NCBI GenBank assembly: GCA_951804985.1
Contig: OX638136.1
Span: forward strand, 9,179,852-9,243,851
Length of the DNA: 64,000 nt
Origin: Dryomyza anilis
Taxonomy: Eukaryota > Arthropoda > Insecta > Diptera > Dryomyzidae
Direction: 5' to 3'
The notes under the pieces are model-generated. The model did not search any database. It was not told the origin of the DNA and saw nothing but the letters and a program-made list of their open reading frames with translations. The translations under genes were made by a program, and so were the position numbers. Shown here piece by piece: positions 25,456 through 40,000 of the stretch. Numbering within the stretch: the first letter of the stretch is position 1; each line of letters opens with the position of its first letter.

Positions 25456-25616
25456 TGACTGCAGACTGGATTTGTACCCAGCGTCTTTCTCTGCAGTGGC
25501 CGCGGGACACTCTTTTGTCATACCACTGATTCAACAGGGCCGTACGTAGAAGAGGAGTTCTTTGTCTAAGCAGGTGTGAGAGTCGAGTGGAAAAGGCTTG
25601 CGTTGTCTGTTGTGAT

Positions 25617-25975
25617 TCAGCTTTCCAACGTTTGGTTCCGTACGTTCTTCGCAGCGCTTAAGCGTGTGCGGACTTTATTTTCGACATGATCTTGTCGTTG
25701 TTTATATCTGGGTTCCTCTGTAAATTGAGTTAATGCGCGCTTGCGTTTTTTACGGCAATCACGTGCCATATGCCCATATGTATCACAATTGTAGCATTTA
25801 CCTTTAATGCCGGTCGGCACATCGTATTTGCTGTCTCCTGCGTTAGAGCTGTGGTAACCGTTTCTGTAAATGTTACCTTGGGCGCAGTCACTGTTGCATG
25901 TTTTGTCTCTTGATCGTGTATACCATCAACAAACGCGTCGATCTTGCATTTTTCTATGAAATCACTCGTTGAATC
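25617..25975 (-). pseudogene. Family 2 gag, C-terminal part with CCHC knuckle
   Basis: The minus frame 25978-25730 reads STSDFIEKCKIDAFVDGI and continues into a Thr/Val-rich region. A one-base shift then gives GIKGKCYNCDTYGHMARDCR (about 25805-25750), a canonical C-x2-C-x4-H-x4-C zinc knuckle that binds element RNA. A basic tail follows. The frameshift before the knuckle makes the copy inactive, though it shows what the family's gag normally contains. The first codon shown as Met lies in the inserted element, not in gag. Confidence 0.8.
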
Positions 25976-26707
25976 CATGATACTAGAATAAAAAGAGAAA
26001 TTTATTCTTGTTCTACTTCTGTGCCTACCGAAATGTCAGAAGTCCCAAAGTAATGTCAAATTTTTTTGAATTTTTTTTCATCAAGACTTTTGTATATTTT
26101 ATTTCCCTTCCAAACTTCAATAATTTTTGTTTATGTTTAATTATTTTGAAAAATTAAATGAAGCTGCTTTTCAAGTCGTCATCGATCATCGCATGTATTT
26201 CAATACATTGGAACGTTTGGCACTATATTGCACGTGCCCTTCGTTGCTGTAATAGCGTTGGAGCGAAATATTTGCGCATTGTCATCTAACTTGCCCTGCG
26301 TTTCATCATTGTTTTTGAGGGCTGGTGCTGCAGTTTGTGTTTTTGAAACACGATTGAGAGTTTCCGATTTTCTATTTCAAGACCCGCATGCATGTAGGTG
26401 CTCGTAACGAAGGTGATGCAAGTATGCAGCCCCTGCATTTCCCCCTGCGTTCGGAAATGGCATTGTATTAAGTGTGCGGGAGAGCATTGCCGATCGAGTT
26501 ACTAACGTCCGGAACCGCAAAACTAAACAGCTCTGGTTCCTGTGGCATACCAATCATTTTGTTTTTTTGCTTTAGGAAATATCACAATTATTTGAAAGTT
26601 TTAATTTTAAATTTAATGTCATTTTCATTTGTTTTTATTTTCTATTTGTTTACATTTTTAGTTGAGAGGGAGCAACTTTGTTACTACTACCTGGTAGTTG
26701 TATCATG
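25976..26707. mobile_element. 732-bp non-autonomous element in family 2 gag (hAT-like)
   Basis: It begins CATGATAC and ends GTATCATG, with 8-bp inverted termini. It is flanked by GTTGAATC (25968-25975) and GTTAAATC (26708-26715), an 8-bp target duplication with one mismatch. The uninterrupted family-2 gag at 40611-40626 shows GTTGAATC once, running straight into tgcatacg. The 8-bp duplication suggests the hAT or P-type superfamilies. No coding domain was recognised inside. Confidence 0.75.
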
Positions 26708-26715
26708 GTTAAATC

Positions 26716-27622
26716 TGCATACGACAAATGCGCAAGTCTGTCGACGTCCGCTGTATACGCCTGCAATGTTTCGCAATTTCGTTGCATTCGGCTCTTTAGT
26801 TCCATTCTGTAGATCTGCTTCATGTGATCACTGCCATATTTTCGTTGCAGTGCAGCCATAAAACTCCAAGTAACTGTTTCGATCACTTTCTGGAACAATC
26901 TGCAATACTTCGGCTGAGCCTCCTTTTAGCGCCACGATAAGTGCGGCTACGCTGTCCTCATTATTCCATCGATTACTTACTGCCGTTGTCTCAAATTGCA
27001 GCTTGAAAATGTTGAACGCTGTGGTTCCATCGTAAATCGGCGATTTTAGCCTCGTACCACTAAAAACATGCTGTGTAGGTCCATTTGTTTGCAACACTTG
27101 CAAATCTTTCTTTATTTCCTGAAGCTCTTTGTCGATGTCTTGATATTTCTCATCAACGTTATTTATATGCGCTTCAAGCTCATTAACTTTGCCATAAAGT
27201 GTATTAGAAACTTCCAGAAGCTGTTTCGAATGTTCCTGCATTTGTTGCTCCATTTTTACTTGATGTTGGTTAGAATTTTTCAGAAGTTCTGTTTTAAGTT
27301 GATTGGAATTTTCTTGAAGTTCCGTCTTAAGTTGATTGGAATTTTCTTGGAGCTGTTTTAAATTTTCTAGAAGCTATTGTTGTATTGCTCCGAGCAACTG
27401 GCTCATATCAAAACTTTGAAACTGTACTTTTTGCTCCGTGTCCACACTTTTCGATGACGTTGTTGCAGCTTCCATTTCAAACTCGTCAATTCCTTGGTTC
27501 TCTAATTCTTCCATTAGACACTTTTGTAGCTCTACTTTCGTACCTACAGTTGGAAGATTATGAATCGCCAGCTCCTTTAGACTTTAAGTTGTTCGAATTT
27601 AACCATTTTGTATCACAATCCC
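26716..27622 (-). pseudogene. Family 2 gag, N-terminal and middle parts
   Basis: It is homologous to the gag at 40489-41724. The frame 27253-26828 has a coiled-coil run (LYGKVNELEAHINNVDEK) and the capsid-like segment TAFNIFKLQFETTAVSNRW. The frame 26898-26716 has KYGSDHMKQIYRMELKSR and LAHLSYAD and stops at the inserted element. The N-terminal part (27622-27260) has frameshifts and stops, so the SAP-like start is destroyed here. Confidence 0.75.
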
Positions 27623-27635
27623 ACTTCTAACACCA
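27616..27635 (-). promoter_or_regulatory. Primer-binding site (tRNA-Leu type), diverged
   Basis: The complement of 'aatcccacttctaacacca' lies one base inside the LTR. It differs by one base from the site at 41736-41753, which matches a tRNA-Leu 3' end. Confidence 0.65.
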
Positions 27636-27636
27636 A

Positions 27637-28168
27637 TGTTACGAAAATTCAGTCTACGGAAAACTATTCGACGAGTTCGTATCGCTGGATTGTGTACAAA
27701 ATAAAAACACATTAATATTTGGTTTTAACTAGTATTATTTCAACTAGTATTAATTAACTTTATTTATTTAAATAACAACTTCAAGAATAATCACTTATAT
27801 CAACTGCTGAATTTATACAATTTAGCTTAACAATGTTCACTCACGAGATGCACTAGTTCACTATCAAATCACAACTGAAGTGCTGTACCTCTGATGCGGC
27901 TCCCTTATATACGCATTCATCAGCACGACAAGTTTCGACAAGCTTCGACTTGTTTCAAGAACCTTCTACACGTTTCGTGAATAACGCATGCTATTGGTAT
28001 CTCATTCGCACTCATGTGTTTTAATGCGCTGATCTTCCATCTCTTTCTCACACACTGCCTCAGTGCGCTGAATGATCTTCCGTCTCTTTCTAACACATGC
28101 TTAGTGCGCTGAATTGTCTTGAGTCTCATTTATTAATGTTGATTGCTTGCACTATGGGACAAATTACA
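27637..28168 (-). repeat. Family 2 LTR, 5'-part copy
   Basis: It starts TGTTACGAAAATTCAG as in the two LTRs at 36473 and 41755 and aligns with them throughout, but diverges in its last ~20 bases and lacks TTTTCGTAACA. It includes a possible TATA region ('cccttatatacgc'). Confidence 0.8.
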
Positions 28169-30323
28169 AATTACTAATCGTTTACATACAAGTAAACACT
28201 ATTAAGTGAAAATATAAATATTTAAATCATTAACTAAATGCTATGTACTACTGTGCGCAGTCGACTTCAACTCTACGCATTGAAACCCAATAGAAACTAG
28301 AAATTGTCGACCAATTCTTAAATTTACTTTATTTAGTTATTTTTAATTAAAACACTCTTAAAGAATGAGTGTATAATAAAAAAACAACATAAACATTATT
28401 TTTGGAACAGTACTTGTTATATTTTTAAAAGATTTGTTGCAATTGTGAAAAATTCTAAAAATTTCCTATTATTCTATCTAAAATAAATTTATATGCCTCA
28501 AAATAAGTTTCAGTTAAAAAAAAAAAACGTTTAGTCAAAATTCTATTTTACATTAAATATTTTGTATTAAATGTGATACATTTAACAATTTATACTGGGG
28601 TGACTAGAGAACAAAGAAGCGCGGACCAGCTCGCATGAAGTCGCACGATCGACTGATAGCTTTCGCAGGTCAGGTGCACTTATATTCGCTGCACTCGCTC
28701 TAACTCTAAAAATCCTCTCACCATTTCCGCTTCACCGATATTCCCCTCGTCCAGAACCTTGCGTGCTGACGTCGTGCCCGTACGGGCATACCTAGCCCAA
28801 GCTATCAAACCTAGAAAAGGGTCATTCCCCTAAGTGTTTCATGCTGAAGCACATATGCAATTTGTACGAACGTATGTATATCATACACTAAGCAATCATT
28901 AATAGCTGACATATAAATGCAGATCCTGCAGTTTTTTTTTGATACCATAAACAATGCAAATAAATATAATTCAATTTTACCGTCATGTCAGTAGGACATT
29001 TCATATAATGTGACTTATATAAGTACACAAAAATAATATAATAAAATATTAAACATGTTTAGAAAATAAATCGCAACTCTAATTATATTCGCATTGAAGG
29101 GGATTGAGTCCGCTGCATTGCGTCCCTCCGCATATAAGACGACGATCTTAGCCATTGGTCTAAAATTACAATAAAGCTAGTGCTACACTAAATAACTGTG
29201 TTTCAAATAAGTTAAACACTTACAAACAACATTTAATTTCAATGTTATTGCATACATAAACAACTATACTTTACATGACACTAAGTTTAGATAAACTAGT
29301 ACCACACTAAATAGTAATAGTTCAAATAATGTACCATACTTTATTTCAAATAATTTAAATATCTTAAGATTAATCTTTTTCTTGTGACGAATGTGTACAT
29401 AAACCATTATATAAATTACGAAAATTATATTAAGTTTATATAAGTTCGTACCACACCACACATTTGCAAGAGTTTAAAAACAAAATTAAATTACTTGTTT
29501 GTAAAATATTCATGTAAATTTAAAATATCCGAGTGCACAAAAATTGTTATTTAGAGTGACCAGCAGTGCTTGATACTCAGAAGACGCATTGATAATTGTT
29601 GGGGTCTTGGGACTTTAATGGGGACATGTGGAAGGAGCTCTGGGTGTTATCAGCAAGAAGAAGAAGTGAAGCAGAGGTCCAGCAGATTCAAATAAAGAAA
29701 AGAAAAACAAAGAAATAAAGCAGTGTGGCAGCATATTTGAAGACGTAGAAGGATGCACTAGGAGCAAACTTGTTGTTATACCAAGCACAAGTAGATTGCA
29801 CTGATTGAATTTTAATCATAAAACTACAACTGCAAGAAACAAGATGCAGAATACAATATTCAACATTGATCTTGAAAATGTATATAAAAAGTCAAGTTTT
29901 CTGATATCAACAATTCAGAAACCTATAAGCTTCATAAAGTGACATGAGCACCAAGATGTTTTCAACATGTTTGACAAGATCGCAGAAAAGAACACTCATC
30001 TCGAAAGAATCGTCAACCAAGTCAACGGGACCAAAACTCTCTTGACCGACTAAGAGTCCGGCGTATCAACATGACGACATTTACTGGAGATAACACCATT
30101 AGCAAATTCCACAAGAACCATCGCAGCCCAACAGATCCAACACACTACATACTACATTGAAGATGAACAAGGCAAAGCCGACCCAACACACAGAAGAGCA
30201 AGAGGAGAAATCTGGTCCAACAGTAGGGCATACAAAAGTCAATCAATTTATTCATTTTAAAATACCAACAAACACACACACTCAATACACATGCAAAACA
30301 CGTATAAATAAAATAATTTGAAC

Positions 30324-30326
<3 letters not shown>
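28169..30326. other. Unassigned DNA including a GC-richer patch
   Basis: 28610-28850 is clearly more GC-rich than its surroundings and contains the palindrome tgcccgtacgggca. 29570-30240 is less AT-rich, with several acag/gaag runs, and looks like an old coding or untranslated fragment, but no frame is open for long and I recognise no family. The rest is AT-rich. Confidence 0.4.
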
Positions 30327-30405
<79 letters not shown>

Positions 30406-30549
30406 TCCAATTACAAGTATTAAATCGGTTATATTATCATTATAAGTATGAACAAATATTTCACAAGGGTTAAGCGAAAGATATTAAAAAATAATAATAA
30501 CAATATATAAAAAAAGGGAAGAAAAAATATATATAAAAAAGAAGAAATC

Positions 30550-30614
<65 letters not shown>
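30327..30614. repeat. Two (TA)n tracts
   Basis: TA runs at 30327-30403 and 30554-30614 separated by an A-rich stretch, followed by a short ATT-rich run. Confidence 0.9.
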
Positions 30615-30618
<4 letters not shown>

Positions 30619-30849
30619 ATCATTATTATTATTGAAACCCATTTAATTATTCAAACATATTTTTATAGATAACTTAAAAAAAATAACATATATTTATTAT
30701 CACCATGTTAAAATAAACATATTATTTTATTATATTAATAATCTTAATATTAACTCTAAGAAAACATCATTTCAATATTTTCAACAATATATTTAAGACA
30801 TTTTGTAAAAATCATTAATCCTAATATTAATAATAATTTTTTTTCATAA

Positions 30850-31190
30850 GGGGGGAGGAATGTTGTGAATTAGCGCATACATTTTTCTTTTCTTAACGGT
30901 TCTTCACTATTCATTCAGTTTTGGATGTTTCTGTACACATGTTGAGCGCAACATGTTTTTATATCATGTTGTACTCATATTGTACAGCAACATGTTCATA
31001 GCATTGTCCTAACGCTTCACGTTGGCAACAATAATAATAATTTGGCAAGCGCTATAGCTTTGCTAAGACCACACCTCTTTCAGGTTAGCTTGCACAGTTT
31101 ACTTAGACCACACTTGCAATACAATTTTCCATTGCATAATTTTGGGTCTATGTTAAAATAAGCAAAGCAGCGTTTGCCAACAATTCTGAT
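30850..31190 (+). mobile_element. Copia-type polypurine tract and candidate LTR remnant
   Basis: 'ggggggaggaatgttgtgaa' at 30850-30869 has the layout of a Ty1/copia polypurine tract joined to an LTR beginning TGTTG. The following ~330 bases contain repeated 'caacatg' motifs and end near 'gccaaca'. No copia coding sequence is recognisable upstream, and no second LTR is seen. Confidence 0.4.
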
Positions 31191-31623
31191 ATTTCGCAAT
31201 TGGTGTCAGCCAAAAACTGCAAGTCGGACTTTCTTCAAAAATCACATACACTAAAATTGAGTGAAAGTGAAAACTCAGTAGAACACAGTGAGAATAGAAT
31301 TTAAGAAAAGCTTGCAACGAAAGGTATTAACAATACCTTAGTTGCAAAAAATAGTAGTTTAACCAACCTCTAGTGGAGGTAGTGCATGTAATAATAGTGT
31401 TAACATAATAAAAGTGTTTTTCTAAAAGTAAAAAGTGTTCTGTAATAAATAAATACCTCAACTCTAAAATATATTTATTTGATTTAATAAATATAAAGGA
31501 AATTCAACTCTAAAATATACAACAATATCATAATGTTAGAATTAAATTCAAAACGGAACGTTTAAAATAAATTGATTACATATTTAATTTGAGAAAAATA
31601 ATTCGATTCAGAATTCATTTCAG

Positions 31624-32284
31624 AAACGCAAAATCAACTGAAAAATGAAATGAAAGATCTAAAAGTAACACTGGACACAATTCTTCAGAATCAATCAAAA
31701 ATAATAGCAATAATTATGCAGGGTTATAAAACCAATACTAATACGGACTTCGCACTTTTTCCTATCAATTATACTGCGGAAATGGAAAGAACCAACAATC
31801 ATCTTGAAGAAATTTTGATTCCACTGTAAGTAACACCAATACGCAAAGTTGGCATCTGTGGTTTGATCAAGTAATCAATTTTTCATGACACATACTTTTG
31901 TTCGAAGTTAAATTAATATAAATATATAATAATAAACTTGTATTTACAGGTTGCTTTAATCAAATCTATAATATTACCTAATGGCCTTCAAACCAATTTT
32001 CATCGGCTTTTGTCTACAAAAATTTGCATAGAGTATATTTACGATGGGGTCAATACAAAAAAGCCGTTTAAAGAATTTAAAATGTTAAATGCTGCCATTT
32101 TTGGTTTGTTAATTTTATTTTTAATTCTATTTTTAATTTTTTAATAAACAGAGGCATGCAAAAGAGATGGCTATACAGAAAAAGAATATATTAAAGAACT
32201 CAGATATGCGTTAAAATTACAGAAGAACAGATTCTTTAAGCGACAATATGATGTATCAAAAAAAAAAACTCAAAAAAATTTAAT
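31624..32284 (+). pseudogene. Multi-exon gene remnant, DUF4806-like
   Basis: Exon a (about 31624-31828) follows 'tttcag' and encodes a coiled-coil-like ETQNQLKNEMKDLKVTLD, then FPINYTAEMERTNNHLEEIL. It ends at a strong CT|GTAAGT donor. Exon b (about 31950-32105) reads IILPNGLQTNFHRLLSTKIC and then EFKMLNAAIF, ending at G|GT. Exon c (32152-32284) joins in phase and reads KRDGYTEKEYIKELRYALK then NRFFKRQYDVS before TAA. The order (short coiled coil, then a basic C-terminal domain) resembles fly DUF4806-type proteins, from memory. The a-b junction is one base out of phase, so the copy is broken, or I misplaced a splice site. No start exon was found. Confidence 0.45.
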
Positions 32285-32983
32285 CTAATAATGTTCATGT
32301 TTTTGTAAATCACTATTTTATGTTTTAAATAATTTAATTATTTATAATTAATATTGTTCTATTAATTTAAAAACCATGTTATGTTACTTTTTTGTAAACG
32401 CGTTTTTATGTTGTTTGATTAAATTCAAATTTTGTATATAAAAATATAAAAATTCATTCAGCCCACGTGTAGTACTGATTTAGTAAACAAAAATGGCTGC
32501 TTACATTCTTATACACATTATATGCTAGATCGTAAGCAAGCCTTATTACTTTTCAATAAACTTACTCTGTTATAAAATAAACGGAGCTACTTTTTTTTCC
32601 ATACACATTGTATATCAAAACTTATTCAAGCCTGTTCACTTCTTAGCAAACATCGTAAGCTATATAATAAATAGAGCTACTTACTCCCCCACACACAAAT
32701 TAACCTACAATGTATATAGAGTCGCTTTTTTGCCTATTCACAAGGTATGCTATGGAGTAGACAAAGCAACTTACGTTCCTACTTACTTGTGGAACGGAAA
32801 TTCATCGTCGACAAAGCGGCCATACCCCATGAAAAGTAAGCTGTAGTCTGATTTCCGAGTACTCGTAGCTACAAAGTAAATAGGAGACGATCGATGCAGT
32901 AAGTAATACATTTTCGACTGGGATTAGACAAATATCAAAAAGAAAAATAGAAACACAATATAAATTATTTTCTCAAAACAGGG
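32285..32983. other. AT-rich DNA without a recognised gene
   Basis: It contains loosely repeated phrases such as 'ataaa-agagctactta' but no open frame of note. Confidence 0.4.
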
Positions 32984-33119
32984 TGCAAAATAGGTAAATC
33001 AACAACAACAGATGATGAAAATCATAATAATGGATCACACTCCAATTTAGTCATCTCGACCACACCTAGTACATCACGACCTTCAAATCAATTTGAATTT
33101 GGGGTTAATACTAATGGTA
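32984..33119 (+). other. Exon-like segment
   Basis: Flanked by 'aaaacag' and a 'gtaaag' donor. In one open frame it reads KIGKSTTTDDENHNNGS, then Ser/Thr-rich residues. It may be an upstream exon of the Penelope-like gene or of a separate gene. Unproven. Confidence 0.3.
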
Positions 33120-33685
33120 AAGTATATATAAAAATATTCTATACCAGCAATTTAATTAATATAACACCAATCTATCTTACACAAAATGAAACGAAATCAG
33201 TAAATAACTAACTAAAATATAATATCAAAATATTTAAAATGGTCATAAAATAACAATTTAAACAATACAAAATTATATATGTTTTATACAAACAACACAA
33301 TAAAAACATCAACGTCATAAAACACTTATTATGTTAAAAATATGGAAACATCAACACTAAAGAGTATATTTATTTTGTATAAACATTAAGAAGAATATAT
33401 CCACAAAAATAAAACCAACTATAATAAACTAAACCAATATGTACTATACTTCTAGTAATAAGAAGAAATCGTACAACATCCGTATTATAATCATGATAAA
33501 ATAAAACGAGATTGGTTAATAGATAACGAAGATAAAATATTATCTGAATCATTGAACAATCAAGATATAGTTACATGTGAATCCTCACATCCTCACATAA
33601 AACATTATTTAATAAATAACTACTTTAAGATGTAACCAGCTATCAACATAAACTACAATTGGTTAGCAGATCAGAATATAAATAC

Positions 33686-34371
33686 CCAATGGCAAGTTTA
33701 ATCAAACAAATCTCACACAATCATATCAATATAATATAAATCAACCAACTATAATCAGTCATCCATCACTAACAGAGCCTCAAATCATATGGGATCAAAA
33801 CCAACATCCTAACAATTCTTTACTACCGATACAGGTACAATGCCAAAAACAAAATATCAATAATATTTTATTTATAATATAAAATTTTATTTTCATGGAC
33901 ATATGTTATTAGGACAACAATACTGCGAGTATGTTAAACAATCAGACCATATCAACCTTAACAAAAAATGAATGCAACCAGAAAACAATATTTTACACCA
34001 ATAACCACTTGAATAATAATCAGTTAAACGATGAAACCGATTCTAATATATCACCAAAAATGCAAAACACATATGATAACCATAAGTCACCACAAACATC
34101 AATACCTATACATCACAATAAAAAAATATGTAATTCTATTATAACAAATATAAACACAATACAAAATGCCATAGAAGACAATAACATAATAAATGAACAA
34201 CCACAAGAGATACCTGATTTTCTAGATGCAGGTTTAAATGAAATACCTCTATCACCTTCCACTGCACTCTTAGCCATACCACGTGGTTTTATTAATTTAA
34301 CAAAATTAGAAATCCCAATAGAAGTATCAACATTGTTAAGTTGGGGTCCCTCATTTATACCACCAGAATAA
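33686..34371 (+). pseudogene. Penelope-like element N-terminal region with possible intron
   Basis: The frame at 33931-34371 is Asn-rich and ends with NLTKLEIPIEVSTLLSWGPS, the segment that precedes the RT in Penelope-like proteins. Upstream, an open stretch (about 33686-33834) ends LLPIQ at CAG|GTACAA. A TTAG acceptor at about 33914 rejoins in phase with DNNTASMLN. If this is a real intron retained in genomic DNA, it fits the known ability of Penelope-like elements to carry introns. An in-frame stop (near 34368) follows the RT entry motif. Confidence 0.55.
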
Positions 34372-36472
<2,101 letters not shown>

Positions 36473-37008
36473 TGTTACGAAAATTCAGTCTACGGAAAAC
36501 TGTTCTACGAGTTCGTGTCGCTGGATTGTGTACAAAATAAAAACGAACTTATATTTGGTTTTAACTAGTATTATTTCAACTAGTATTAATTAACTTTATT
36601 AACATCAATAACAACTTAATGAATAATCAACTGCTGAATTACTACAATTTATCTTTACAATGTTCACTCGCGAGACGCACTAGTTCACTATTAAATCACA
36701 ACTGAAGTACAGCGCCTCAGATGCGCGGCCTTATATACTGCAGGCATCAGTTCGACACGTTTCGACAAGCTTCGACTTGTTTCGAGAACCTTCTACTCGT
36801 TTCGTGAATGACGCATGCTATTGGCATCTCATTCGCACTCAAGTGTTTTAATGTGCTGATCTTCCATCTCTTTCTCGCACATTGCATAGTGCGCTGAATG
36901 ATCTTCTGTCCCTTTCTTGCACATTGCTTAGTGCGCTGAATTGTCTTGCGTCTCATTTATTATCGTTGATTGCATGCACAGTGGAGCAAATTACCTCTTT
37001 TCGTAACA
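36473..37008 (-). repeat. Family 2 3' LTR
   Basis: On the plus strand it begins TGTTACGAAAATTC and ends CTCTTTTCGTAACA, so its ends form an 11-bp inverted repeat. 'ggccttatatactgc' may hold the TATA region. Confidence 0.92.
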
Positions 37009-37020
37009 CTGCCCTCAACC
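37009..37020 (-). promoter_or_regulatory. Polypurine tract
   Basis: In the minus sense 'ggttgagggcag' abuts the 3' LTR, the expected position and composition for the plus-strand DNA primer. Confidence 0.6.
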
Positions 37021-37061
37021 TAAATCTGTTCGTCTCGAACAGATGTTAATCCTCTCTCTCT

Positions 37062-40000
37062 CTATACTTTCATTTTTCGTCTAACGCCTGCAGTATTCTG
37101 AATCCGATACACGACATCGTTAATTCTTTTAATTATCTTGTATGGTCCTTCCCAGTGTGTTTGTAGCTTAGGGGATAAGCCTTTCTTCCTTTGTGGGTTA
37201 TAGAGCAAAACAAGTTGTCCTTCTGTAAATCCCTCTGAATTTGTGCGCAAGTCGTATCTGGCCTTCATCTTATTACTCGTAAATTGTGTACGCTGTCTTA
37301 CAAACTGATGCACTTCGTTCATTTCTTCACTTTTTCTGAAAACATAATTGTGTACAGGAATTCGAGCTGAAGGACTCGCACCAAACTTTAAATCCGCAGG
37401 TAATCTTAAGTCTGTTCCAAAAACAACTTTAGATGGTGAAGCTGCTGTGGTATCATGAACCGCCGTTCGATAAGCCATTAGAAATAGTGGTATGTGTGTA
37501 TCCCAATCTGATTGATTTTTATCAACCACTTTTCTGAGATACTCTTCTAAAGTCCGATTGAATCTCTCCACCATGCCGTCTGATTGCGGGTGCAAAGGCG
37601 TTGTTCGTGTTATGTGTATGTTGAGGACTTTACATACTTCCTTAAAAACTGCAGACTCAAAATTTCTTCCTTGGTCTGAATGCAATTACAACGGTACTCC
37701 AAAACGGCTTGCCCAGTTGTTAACTAATGCATCCGCAACTGCTGTGGCTTCTTGATTCGGCATTGGATACACTTCAGGCCACTTGCTGAAGTAGTCAATG
37801 ACGACAAGGACATACTTATTACCCGCATCACTGATTGGAAACGGCCCGGCGACATCCATGGCTATACGCTCGAATGGTGCTCCCACGTTGTACTGATGCA
37901 TCCTACTTCTGACTGTTGGTCCTTTTGCTGGTACACATTGCGGGCAACTGCGAATCCAATCGGCGACTGACTCTTGGCATCCAATCCAATAAAAACGTTT
38001 CTTTACCTTCTCGACCGTTTTATTAATGCCCAAATGACCACCACTAGATCCACCATGGTATTCCGCTAATATCTCTTGTATTTTTGACTTGGGAACAACA
38101 ATCAAACTTCGAGCGGATGTGCCATCTTCATTTTCCCATACACGATATAAGCAACCATCTTGTAGCTTTAAGCTCTGCCACTGTGCCCAGTAAGCTTTAG
38201 TTATGGCTCTGTCAGCAGCTATATCTTCCCATGATGGTTTTCTTTGCTGTTCCTTGAACATCATGATTTTTGTGAGGTCGGGATCACTCTTTTGATCAAT
38301 TTGAATTTGTTCCGGAGTCCATTTTTCATCGGGCAAAACATTTAGCAAACGAATGTCAATTATGTTTTCTTTTCCTTCCGCTCTTGAACAATGTCTGCAT
38401 TCTAGTTTACATGGGCGTCGTGACAGAGCATCCGCATTTCCATGATGACCTCCTTTACGATGTTCTATGGTGAAATCGTAGCTCTGTAATCGTCCTATCC
38501 AACGCGCAATTTGACCTTCTGGGTCTTTGAACTGAAGTAACCATCTCAGTGCAGCGTGATTGGTTCTCAAGTGAAACTGTTGCCCGTACAGGTATTTGTG
38601 GAAATTTTTCACACTTTCGATTACAGCAAGAAGCTCCCTCCTGGTGACACAGTAATTTCGCTCGGGTTTGGATAAGGTTTTACTGTAGTATGCGATCACT
38701 TTTTCTTGTCCATTGATCACTTGAGAGAGAACTCCGCCGATTCCGTATCCACTCGCATCCGTATCAAGTATAAATTTCTCACCTGGAATTGGATACGCAA
38801 GAATTGGTGCCGAGCACAGCAGACCTTTTAATTTCAAAAACGCCCTTTCTTGATCATTACCCCATTGAAATGCGCGGTTCTTTCTTGTCACCTCGTGAAG
38901 ACTGCTAGCAACATTGGCAAAACCTGGAACAAATCGCCTGTAGTATGTACATAGCCCCAAGAAACTTCGTAGGTCATGTAGGTTTTGCGGTCTGGGCCAC
39001 TCCTTTACTGCAACTATTTTATCTTCATCGGTATGAACTCCTTCCGTGGTAACTCGATGACCCAGATACTTGACTTCTTTCTTGAAAACTGAGAATTTCT
39101 TTGGGCTAAGTTTTAGACCCGCATTTTTCAATCGAAGGAATACTTCCTCTAGATTTCTTAGATGTTCGTTGAAATCCTTGCCCATAACAATTATGTCATC
39201 AAGGTATACTAGGCATGTTTTCCAGTGTAAACCTTTTAATACGTGCTCCATTAACCCCTCGAATGTTGCTGGGGCATTGCATAGTCCAAACGGCATGCAG
39301 AATGCAGTCTTCTCTCGATCTTTCTTATCGATTTCCACTTGCCAGTAACCGCTTTGCAAGTCCAACATTGAAAACCACTTAGCATTAGATAGTGTATCCA
39401 AGGTGTCATCGATTCTAGGCAGCGGATAACTATCTTTCTTGGTGACATCATTAAGTTTTCGGCAATCAACGCAAAACCGAGTACTACCGTCCTTCTTTTT
39501 CACCAATACTACTGGTGAACTCCATGGACTCTCAGATGGTTCCACCACGCCATTTGTGTGCATTTCTTCAACCAAATGTGATACTTCGTCTCTTTTCGCA
39601 AGTGGTACCCTTCTTGGTGCTTGACGAATTGGGTTAGAATCACCAGTGTCTATTCGATGTTTTACAATGGCAGTTCTGCCATCCTTTTGGCCCTTTTCAG
39701 CAATTATACACCGATATTTGTCAATTAACTGTTGCACTTGACTCTTTTCTTTGCCACCCAAATCCCTCGTCCACTCATTTATAAACCTGTGAGTAGATTG
39801 TTTGTTTATTTGCGATGTGTCGTAGTCCCTTGATGGATTTGACTCACAATTTATAAACGCTGATGCCTCTTGACACTGGCCTATCACTGTTCCCTTTTTA
39901 ATTAATTTTGACGAGTTTTCCATGTTGAGAACTCTTATTGGAACAACTTTGTCTTTTGTCGCATCTACTAATGTTCTTCCCACAACAATATTACTTCTGC

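Larger units (their letters stand above)
25470..28168 (-). mobile_element. Ty3/gypsy family 2, 5'-part copy (LTR, PBS, gag)
   Basis: In minus orientation this has an LTR (28168-27637), a tRNA-Leu-type primer site and a decayed gag interrupted by a 732-bp element. It breaks off near the Harbinger gene somewhere in 25450-25620. It is homologous to the full-length copy at 36473-42290. It retains a CCHC zinc knuckle that the full-length copy has lost. Confidence 0.8.

Noticed and set aside
25380..25640. Continuous Myb/MADF domain for the second Harbinger protein
   Set aside because: Suggestive pieces occur in three frames with stops, and part may be gypsy gag. No intact domain can be claimed.
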